A DNA stretch of 27,376 bases from Limousia pullorum (lineage in GTDB: Bacteria; Bacillota; Clostridia; Oscillospirales; Acutalibacteraceae), in contig DVNG01000114.1 in assembly GCA_018714545.1 (NCBI GenBank), positions 1-27,376 on the forward strand. Reading direction: 5' to 3'. Both the position numbers and the translations under genes were made by a program. The notes beneath the pieces are model-generated. The model made no database searches, was not told where the DNA came from, and saw only the letters and a list, made by a program, of their open reading frames with translations. Each line of letters starts with the position of its first letter. The stretch's first letter is position 1. Shown here in pieces: positions 22,065-27,376 of the stretch.

Positions 22065-22785
22065 TTGGTAGATAACAATGGCGATATTTTGGTTAAGAAA
22101 GTAGTTTTCCGTGAGGGTATTGACGTGCCATTTGATGTAGTATTTACAGTTAAGGAATATCAGATTGTAGAAAAGCTTATCAAGAATATTGATGAAAGCA
22201 ATGTTACAGTAAATTCAATCGGTTTCCCGGTTCAGCCTTTGATTTCTGCAAACAGCGCTCAGTCTGATGCTTCTCTTGACGCTGCTTGGTAGAGGAGAAC
22301 AATCGCCAGATTTGTGACCTTACTGAAAAAATAAGCGACAAGAATGTATCTACAGTTGCTCCACGTTCAGTTAACACACCGTTCATTTCAGCTTCAATGT
22401 TTAATAACTGCTATCTCGGCGGTGAAGAGTTTGTTTACCTTGGATTTGATTTGCCTAACGGAGAAAAATCCGTAGGTATTTGGAATCAGGATTTCATGTA
22501 CAGAGGCATTGACGGAGAAAAGATTCTTCCGTTCCCATCAGAGCCTGACGAAGTTATCACAGAGGACAACAACGGCGACGATATTGCTAACTGGCAGGAC
22601 GACTCCAACGCTTTGAAGAAGCTTGTAGGTGACTTGATTCCCGGCGGAGATGATGCGGCGAGAAGCTTCTTCCGTGCAGGCGGCGCAGAGGATTTTGCTA
22701 CTGCTCGGTAATCTCCTTGAGAACGGTGCAGAGATGTTTGCAGACGAAAATGCCCCAGATCTTATGCGTTTTGTTGCATTTTGTA
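22065..22785 (+). pseudogene. Unidentified gene fragment with two frameshifts
   Basis: Protein-like coding continues over about 240 codons in three frames: frame one to 22292 (VKKVVFREGIDVPFDVVFTV ... SLDAAW), frame two from 22286 to 22711 (LVEENNRQICDLTEKI ... AGGAEDFATAR), frame three from about 22700 (NLLENGAEMFADENAPDLM). Each switch is explained by one missing or extra base. The 5' end is cut just behind the terminator at 22046, with no start codon or ribosome binding site, and the 3' end meets opposite-strand DUF262 sequence near 22790. The middle reads CYLGGEEFVYLGFDLPNGEK and an acidic stretch EPDEVITEDNNGDD. I recognise no family. Base composition is richer in GC than the flanks, which suggests transferred DNA. 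Confidence 0.5.
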
Positions 22786-22793
22786 ATCCAAAA

Positions 22794-22997
22794 TTACTTA
22801 TTATTAGTTATACTAACATATTTATGTTGTAATTCTGGTTTCACCAATTCATCATCTTCGTACATGCTGACTAATTCTCTAAAAGAAAGATCTGCTCCCC
22901 AAGATGAAATATTAAACAACGAATCATCGGAGTAATCATCTTCAACTTCTGATTCGATTACTTCAATATTATCATTTTTGTTTTAAATTTTATCTAT
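22794..22997 (-). pseudogene. 5' fragment of a DUF262 (GmrSD-like) gene
   Basis: On the minus strand, behind AAAGGAG, lie codons for an acidic N-terminus (IEVIESEVEDDYSDD) followed by ISSWGADLSFRELVSMYEDD and ELVKPELQ, the characteristic entry to a DUF262 domain, where LQR-x-YVW would follow. Here the sequence turns to HKYVSITNNK and a stop at 22794. The expected start codon is ATA (22997) and codon 5 is TAA, so the remnant has also lost its initiation. DUF262 proteins include the N-terminal subunit of type IV restriction systems that attack modified phage DNA. Identification rests on about 25 residues, but they are distinctive. Confidence 0.6.
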
Positions 22998-23150
22998 TTT
23001 TATATCTCCTTTCTACTTTACAGCATGTTTTTGTAATCCATGTTTTTGTAATCTCTGTAATACAAATTACTATAGAATAACCATACATTTACGCATACAC
23101 CTCAATGTTTTTGGATTAGCATATGCAGATTTCATATGGTTTATTCTTAT
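22998..23150. other. Junction DNA with a 15-bp tandem repeat
   Basis: CATGTTTTTGTAATC occurs twice in tandem (23024-23038 and 23039-23053), and a related TTTTGTAATCCAAAATTAC lies at 22780. The repeats lie between two defence-gene scraps and may mark rearrangement points. No gene is seen. Confidence 0.5.
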
Positions 23151-23390
23151 TTATATAATCTCTTTCACCAATTCCACCGCACTTTCCTCTGCAGGGTCGT
23201 TAGTGCCCGGCTCGCCACGAAAAGCATGGGCGAGGATGGATTTTTTAATCAGGTCGATTTGTTCCAGAACTGCTTTGGCAGCTTTTTTGGCTCGCTGTTC
23301 TTTAGCGAGAAAATCGTCAAGGATACGGACAATTTCGGTTTGTTCGTTATCTCCTGCAATAGGAATTTCAAAATCACGCAGTGCAGTAGC
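23151..23390 (-). pseudogene. hsdS: 3' fragment of a type I restriction specificity subunit gene
   Basis: On the minus strand about 80 codons read ALRDFEIPIAGDNEQTEIVR, then the heptad helix ILDDFLAKEQRAKKAAK, VLEQIDLIKKSILAHAFRGE and PGTNDPAEESAVELV, ending at a TAA at 23151. This is the typical C-terminal part of HsdS, which recognises DNA for type I restriction-modification: the end of a target domain and the conserved coiled-coil. A stop codon (23391-23393) and unrelated sequence precede it, so most of the gene, and hsdR and hsdM, are missing. On the plus strand the same bases are read as the false N-terminus of the ATPase frame. Confidence 0.85.
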
Positions 23391-23465
23391 TTATGCTTTC
23401 GACAGTCATTCCACTTTTCATGCGTTTTCACCGATACAGCGCCGAATAATCTGCATTTTGCGGTA

Positions 23466-24176
23466 ATGTGCGGGTTGATCGGCGGAGGTTTGGAAGAACA
23501 GATTATTAACTTTTTGAACGAGCATACAGATACAAAGCTTGTGATTATCGACACGCTTCAAAAGGTGCGTGACTCAAAAGGGAGCACAGGCAAGGCGGGA
23601 ATGTACGGCAATGATTACGACGATATTTCTTCTATCAAACGCATTGCGGACGAATACAATATCGCCGTTCTTGCGATTCATCATCTTCGAAAGCTGAAAG
23701 ACAGCGACGATCCTTTTAATGAGGTGAGCGGCTCAACGGGAATTATCGGAGCGGCTGACACAAACTTTATTCTGAAAAGAAAGCGAACAAAGGATACAGC
23801 GTCGCTTTTGGTCAGCGGAAGAGATGTTGAGTATCAAGAGCTGACTTTGCAGTTAAACGAGCTTATCTGGGAACTTGTGGAGCGCAAAAACAGCGATGAT
23901 ATTCACAAAGCTGAGATACCGAAATTTCTTTTCCGGGTGGTGGATTTTATGCAGAGCCGAGATGAATGGACAGGCACAGCAAGTGAACTGATTGCGGAAA
24001 TGAAAGAGAGTGAAACCACACCGAATATCGTTACGAAATACTTAGGACAGTTTTCCCGCGATACGCTGGAGCCTGTGGGGATTGAATACAAAACAAAGCG
24101 GACAGGCAAAAGCAGACTGATAAAATTTATACGCAGTGACAGCAATGACGCAAATGACGAGGAAAACGCTATATAG
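23466..24176 (+). pseudogene. RepA/KaiC-like AAA ATPase, N-terminally truncated
   Basis: From about 23466 a frame of 236 codons matches the C-terminal half of the RecA-fold ATPases (RepA-like helicase type) found on integrative elements. GGGLEEQI is followed by the Walker B strand TKLVIIDTLQKVRDS, then SSIKRIADEYNIAVLAIHHLRK, VSGSTGIIGAADTNFIL and a C-terminal helical domain (EIPKFLFRVVDFM ... FIRSD). The Walker A half is absent: the upstream bases are reverse-strand hsdS and a 75-nt stretch of unknown origin. An ATG at 23466 exists but has no ribosome binding site. A full protein of this kind, about 350 residues or more, would serve replication of the element. The remaining piece cannot hydrolyse ATP normally. 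Confidence 0.75.
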
Positions 24177-24238
24177 AAAAACAGCTGTCATAATCGTCAC
24201 AGCCGTCACAAACAGAAATAAAAAAAGGAGAAAAAGCA

Positions 24239-24445
24239 ATGGCAAACTATGAAATTGTAAAGAAAATCGCAGTTATCGGCGTAACCAAAGAAATCAATAT
24301 CGTCAAATGGGGTGTTTACGACCCGATGATTGACATCCGCCGCTGGCAGGGCGATACAGCGTCAAAGGGAATTTCCCTGAAGCGTGAAGAAGTGCAAAAG
24401 CTGTTGGAGGCACTGAAAACTGCACTTGAGGAGGAAGAAAAATGA
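24239..24445 (+). CDS. YdbC/PC4-like single-stranded-DNA-binding protein
   Basis: A 68-residue protein. The order of strands (YEIVKKIAVIGV, KEINIVKWGVYDPMIDIRRW), the GISLKREEVQKLLEAL loop and C-terminal helix fit the YdbC family, which has the PC4 transcription-coactivator fold and binds single-stranded DNA. Such genes are frequent on conjugative elements of Firmicutes. Start at 24239 is 7 nt after AAAGGAG. Its stop overlaps the next start (ATGA), so it forms a unit with the ribbon-helix-helix gene. Confidence 0.75.
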   Translation: MANYEIVKKIAVIGVTKEINIVKWGVYDPMIDIRRWQGDTASKGISLKREEVQKLLEALKTALEEEEK

Positions 24446-24702
24446 GAAACAAAACGCTCGGAATCAATGTCAGGGTAACACCCGATGAAAAAGAGAAGCT
24501 CTGCCAAAACGCAAAATACTGCGGACTTTCACTGTCGGAATATTTGAGAAAAACAGGTCTCGGGAGAGAAATTGAAACGGCTTTCCGTGAAAAGGATTAC
24601 CGTATTTTCCGCCTGTTAAAGCAGTTAAAAGCGGACTGCGGACAGCTTGAAAAGAGTGCGATAAGTTTTCGCATTGACGAGATTTTAAAGGAATTGAGAT
24701 AG
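24442..24702 (+). CDS. Ribbon-helix-helix relaxosome-type protein
   Basis: An 86-residue protein. The first 45 residues form a MobC-type ribbon-helix-helix: a strand (LGINVRVTPDEKEKL), then AKYCGLSLSEYLRKTGLGR. The second half is helical and charged. Related proteins bind next to the transfer origin of mobilisable elements and help the relaxase. It starts inside the stop of the YdbC-like gene. The repeat cluster that follows immediately (24714-24839) is a likely binding target. Confidence 0.7.
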   Translation: MRNKTLGINVRVTPDEKEKLCQNAKYCGLSLSEYLRKTGLGREIETAFREKDYRIFRLLKQLKADCGQLEKSAISFRIDEILKELR

Positions 24703-24713
24703 AGCGAAGGGGA

Positions 24714-24839
24714 CTGCGTTATCTTAGCGAGCAGACCGTTTATACTCCCAAAAGTCGTAAAACGGTAAAACTGCATCGCATTAGCGAGCAGTGTATTTGT
24801 ACTCCCAAAGCACAAATACCTCGTTAGGAAGCGTCCTAA
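24714..24839. other. Repeat-rich candidate origin of transfer (oriT)
   Basis: Two direct units 57 nt apart each contain TTAGCGAGCAG (24724-24734, 24781-24791), an inverted repeat, and a loop with ACTCCCAAA. The arms are ACCGTTT/AAACGGT (24735-24741, 24760-24766) in unit one and GTATTTGT/ACAAATAC (24793-24800, 24812-24819) in unit two. A third perfect hairpin, TTAGGA-AGCG-TCCTAA, is at 24824-24839. Arms differ between units while loop and flank are conserved, the pattern of protein-binding iterons. It lies between two relaxosome-type genes. Iterons for ParB or replication are an alternative. Confidence 0.55.
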
Positions 24840-24863
24840 GACCTCTTGCAGAAAGGAGCAGTT

Positions 24864-25202
24864 ATGACAAAGAGAATTAAAAGACAGTTTTGGCTGTCGC
24901 CCGAAGAAAATGCCGAGTTAAAACGAAAAGCGAAGCTGTCGGGGATAAATGAAACCTCAGTTATCAGAATTTTGATCAGAGGGTACGAGCCAAAAGAAAA
25001 ACCGGACGCAAGATTTTATGAAGCGATGCGGCAGCTTTGTGCCATCGGCAACAACATCAATCAGCTTGCGCTCAAAGCAAATGCACTCGGCTTTATTGAT
25101 GCACCTATGCTGAAAGCTGAGGCACTTAGATGGCATAAGTTTCAGGCGGACATAGAAAGAGAATTTTTAAGACCGCAGGAAAGCAATTTGAAATGGAAAT
25201 GA
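24864..25202 (+). CDS. MobC-like mobilisation protein
   Basis: A 112-residue protein. The N-terminal RIKRQFWLSPEENAELKRKAKLSG strand-helix and the GYEPKEKPDARFYEAMRQL and IGNNINQLALKANALGFID segments are the standard pattern of bacterial MobC relaxosome proteins, which open DNA at oriT for the relaxase. The ATG at 24864 follows AAAGGAG by 5 nt. In intact elements a relaxase gene normally follows; here a parB gene does, beginning 15 nt after the stop. The relaxase has probably been lost or lies elsewhere. Confidence 0.85.
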   Translation: MTKRIKRQFWLSPEENAELKRKAKLSGINETSVIRILIRGYEPKEKPDARFYEAMRQLCAIGNNINQLALKANALGFIDAPMLKAEALRWHKFQADIEREFLRPQESNLKWK

Positions 25203-25216
25203 GAGGAGAGATATTT

Positions 25217-26134
25217 ATGACAAAAAGAAAATCGGATTTTACTTTGCCGACACTTGAAGATTTATTTTCAACACAGGAAGAACGAGATGACGCAAAGCTG
25301 GAACGTGTCAAAGACATTCCGCTGTGTGAGCTTCACCCGTTCAAGGATCACCCGTTTAAAATCCAAAACAACGAAGAGATGAAACGGCTGATTGAGAGCA
25401 TTAAAAAGTTCGGAACAATTACGCCGGCGCTTGCTCGACCTTTACCGGAGGGCGGGTATGAGCTGATCTCCGGACACAGGAGACTGGCAGCGTGTCAGGT
25501 GCTCGAAATTGAGGCAATGCCTGTCATCATTCGGGAGATGACCGACGATGAAGCGGTCATTGCAATGGTGGACGCCAATCTGCAAAGAGAAATAATTTTG
25601 CCCAGTGAAAAAGCGTTTGCCTACAAGATGAAGTTGGATGCAATAAAACATCAGGGTATAACTTCTGCCCAACTTGGGCAGAAGTTGCTGAGTGTCGAAA
25701 AAGTCGCAGAAGACGCAGGAGAAAGTCGCAATCAGGTTAAGCGCTATATCAGACTGACATACTTAATTCCGGAACTACTTTCAATGGTAGACGAAAACAA
25801 AATTGCTTTCAATCCTGCCGTAGAGATTTCGTACTTAGAACGATCTGAACAACAAGTTTTGCTCGACGCAATGGAGCAGAACGACTGTACACCGTCCCAC
25901 GCACAGGCGATTCGGTTAAAGAAGTTATCACAGGAAGGCGTGCTTGAAAGTCAGATGATTTATGAGGTGATGGCGGAGCAAAAGCCAAATCAGCAGAAGC
26001 GGATAAAATTCAAGCGTGAGGAATTTCAAAAATATTTTCCGCCGAAATATTCCAATGAACAAATGCGAAAGGATATTATCAAAGGCTTGGAGCTTTTGAA
26101 ACGGCAGAGAGAACGAAACAGAGACACTCGCTGA
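25217..26134 (+). CDS. ParB/Spo0J-family partition protein
   Basis: A 305-residue protein. The N-terminal domain has the IPLCELHPFKDHPFKI entry and the CTP-binding ISGHRRLAA box (Gly86-His87-Arg88-Arg89), then ANLQREIILPSEKAFAY. The central helix-turn-helix (KVAEDAGESRNQVKRYIRLTYL) would recognise a parS-like site. The C-terminal domain is Lys/Arg-rich. Start at ATG 25217, 8 nt after GAGGAGAG; an upstream in-frame ATG overlaps mobC and has no spacing. Such ParB genes are common in the mobilisation modules of clostridial integrative elements. No ParA gene is in the window. Confidence 0.9.
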   Translation: MTKRKSDFTLPTLEDLFSTQEERDDAKLERVKDIPLCELHPFKDHPFKIQNNEEMKRLIESIKKFGTITPALARPLPEGGYELISGHRRLAACQVLEIEAMPVIIREMTDDEAVIAMVDANLQREIILPSEKAFAYKMKLDAIKHQGITSAQLGQKLLSVEKVAEDAGESRNQVKRYIRLTYLIPELLSMVDENKIAFNPAVEISYLERSEQQVLLDAMEQNDCTPSHAQAIRLKKLSQEGVLESQMIYEVMAEQKPNQQKRIKFKREEFQKYFPPKYSNEQMRKDIIKGLELLKRQRERNRDTR

Positions 26135-26151
26135 TTCGTACTGATACGAAT
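26134..26151. promoter_or_regulatory. Perfect inverted repeat behind parB
   Basis: ATTCGTA (26134-26140), CTGA, TACGAAT (26145-26151). Its place between parB and the integrase fits an operator, a parS-like site or an accessory recombinase site; nothing decides among these. Confidence 0.4.
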
Positions 26152-26166
26152 ACGGCTGAATAAATC

Positions 26167-26230
26167 GCAGAATGGAGAGAACTCCAAATCGGCGATATAA
26201 TATAGCTGTCGGTTTGGAGCTCTTTTCTGC
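26167..26230 (+). promoter_or_regulatory. Long stem-loop in front of the integrase gene
   Basis: The arm GCAGAATGGAGAGAACTCCA (26167 onward) pairs imperfectly with TTTGGAGCTCTTTTCTGC (ending 26230) over about 20 bp around a loop of about 17 nt. No oligo-T follows the stem, so it may be a leader structure that limits integrase translation or read-through from parB. Confidence 0.5.
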
Positions 26231-26255
26231 AAATAAAATTATGGAGGTAAAAAAT

Positions 26256-27314
26256 ATGGTAGCAGGACATTTAGCTGTAAAAAGCGGCAAATATTATGCC
26301 GTATTGAATTACAAAAACGCCAAGGGAGAAAGGAAAACAAATTGGATATCCCTTGGCTTGCCCGAAAAGGGCAACAAGCGCAAGGCTGAGGCTGAACTTG
26401 CAAAAATTCGTGCTGAATTTGAAATGCCGGAAGAGGTTGGTGAATTAAGCAGTGATATGCTGTTTGCCGATTATCTTTTGGAATGGCTGGAAATTGCAAA
26501 AGGTCGTTTGGCGATAGCAACCTACAGCTCCTATACAAGCATCATAAAAAATCCTCTTGAGCCATACTTCCGCAAAAAGAAGCTGACGCTTCGGGAACTG
26601 GAAGCAAGACATTTACAGATGTTTTATTCCGAGATGCTCAAAAAGGTGAAATCCAACACGGTTATTCACTATCACGCTGTTATTCATCAGGCGCTGAAAT
26701 ACGCAATGAAAACTGACCTTGTTACGCAGAATGTGGCAATGAAAGTGGATCGCCCGAAAAAGAATGATTATCAGCCTGTATTCCTTGATGCAGAAGAACT
26801 GCAGCATTTATTTGAAGTAGTCAAAGGAACAAAGCTGGAACTTCCTGTTTTAGTCGCCGCTTTCTACGGCTTGCGTCGTGGCGAAGTTTGCGGACTGAAA
26901 TGGGACGCCATTGACTTTGAGCGTGGCACAATCACCATAAGGCACACGGTCACATCGCTGCAAGTGGACGGAAAAACAAAAATGTACGCGCAGTACTCTG
27001 CAAAAACAAAATCCAGTATGCGTACACTTCCACTTGTCGGCAGCTTTGCAGAGTACTTCAAAGAGGTAAAAGCGGCACAAGAAGTCAATAAAAAGGTCTG
27101 CGGCAACTGCTACAACTACGAATATGACGGTTATGTCTTTGTAGACGAGCTTGGTGATTTAATGCGACCGGAATATCTGACAAGCTATTTCCCACAGTAT
27201 ATCCAAAAGCACGGCTGTAAAAGAATGCGTTTTCACGATTTAAGGCACCCTTATGTCAAGCCCACGACAAAAAAATATTTATTTTTTCTTGTCCCCATGA
27301 TACAGCTTTCTTGA
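26256..27314 (+). pseudogene. Tyrosine site-specific integrase, C-terminally truncated
   Basis: 352 codons from an ATG at 26256 behind GGAGG (26243-26247). Residues 1-60 are an arm-binding-like domain (Tn916-type: GKYYAVLNYKNAKGERKTNWISLG), 65-165 the SAM-like core-binding domain, and 170 onward the catalytic domain with Arg207 in YGLRRGE, the lysine strand AKTKSSMRTLPL, and His327-Arg330 in HDLRH. After residue 331 the sequence departs from the family (PYVKPTTKKYLFF) and stops at 27314, so the second conserved His and the nucleophile Tyr are missing. Native proteins run to about 390-410 residues. The element therefore cannot excise with this enzyme. The foreign tail overlaps an opposite-strand coding remnant at the window edge. 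Confidence 0.85.
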
Positions 27315-27376
27315 TAGGGATTTTGCCGCCTCCCGTTTCTGTTCGGCGGCAAAAAAAGCATGAAGTCGTTCCTTTT
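27279..27376 (-). pseudogene. C-terminal end of an unidentified minus-strand gene at the window edge
   Basis: The minus strand from the window edge to TAA at 27279 gives 31 codons (ending AAEQKREAAKSLSRKLYHGD and KKK), charged and helix-like as in mobile-element proteins. It begins outside the window. I cannot name the family, and it may be intact beyond the edge. Confidence 0.3.

Noticed and set aside
23024..23053. Two tandem 15-bp repeats considered as a CRISPR or phase-variable tract
   Set aside because: Only two adjacent copies, without spacers, and not inside a gene.
23136..23465. Apparent N-terminal 110 codons of the ATPase frame
   Set aside because: The same bases on the opposite strand give a clear HsdS C-terminus, so this part of the plus-strand frame is antisense read-through.

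Overview
The window looks like low-GC Clostridia chromosome, probably from an Oscillospiraceae/Ruminococcus-like gut anaerobe. The base composition is AT-rich, ribosome binding sites are strong AGGAGG types, sigma-A promoters are near consensus, sugar uptake is PTS-based, and the right end carries conjugative-element genes. The taxon is an inference, since there is no rRNA or marker gene.

Left part (1-9340). A secreted C39-type cysteine peptidase converges on a LacI-family regulator, which is divergent from a four-gene maltose/maltodextrin operon: PTS IICB transporter (malT-like), an endonuclease/exonuclease/phosphatase-fold enzyme in the position of maltose-6'-phosphate phosphatase (mapP), 4-alpha-glucanotransferase (malQ) and glycogen/maltodextrin phosphorylase (glgP). 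Proposed flow: maltose enters as maltose 6'-phosphate, MapP removes the phosphate, and MalQ plus GlgP convert it to glucose and glucose 1-phosphate. The promoter carries an overlapping LacI/MalR-type operator and cre-like box.

Middle (9341-17249). First come a SAM methyltransferase and a DUF2200 protein. A VUT-family transporter and an SDR oxidoreductase follow, behind a structured leader that may be a riboswitch/attenuator. A leftward seven-gene operon then encodes a small secreted protein, two recently homogenised paralogous lipoproteins, two ABC-2-type permeases, an ATPase and a membrane-anchored DUF5028-like protein. No function is known to me for this set. It is the best candidate here for an undescribed, still intact system, and its layout suggests bacteriocin or peptide export/immunity.

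Right-middle (17250-22046). After about 0.9 kb of AT-rich non-coding DNA lies the wreck of a mannosylglycerate utilisation operon: RpiR regulator, fructose-family PTS IIB and IIC, GH38 mannosylglycerate hydrolase and glycerate kinase, ending in an intact HPr. It has been collapsed by at least three deletions, one homopolymer frameshift and a 103-bp inversion inside the regulator. Yet a single 835-codon frame reads through IIC, hydrolase and kinase pieces, so the damage is either very recent or an assembly artefact.

Right end (22047-27376). A graveyard of mobile and defence DNA: a frameshifted orphan gene, a 5' scrap of a DUF262 (GmrSD-like) gene, a 3' scrap of a type I restriction specificity gene, a truncated RepA-like ATPase, a YdbC/PC4-like protein, two relaxosome-type ribbon-helix-helix proteins flanking a repeat-rich candidate oriT, ParB, and a tyrosine integrase cut off just after its HxxR motif. 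No relaxase or ParA is present. No tRNA, rRNA, CRISPR array or recognisable complete insertion sequence was seen.
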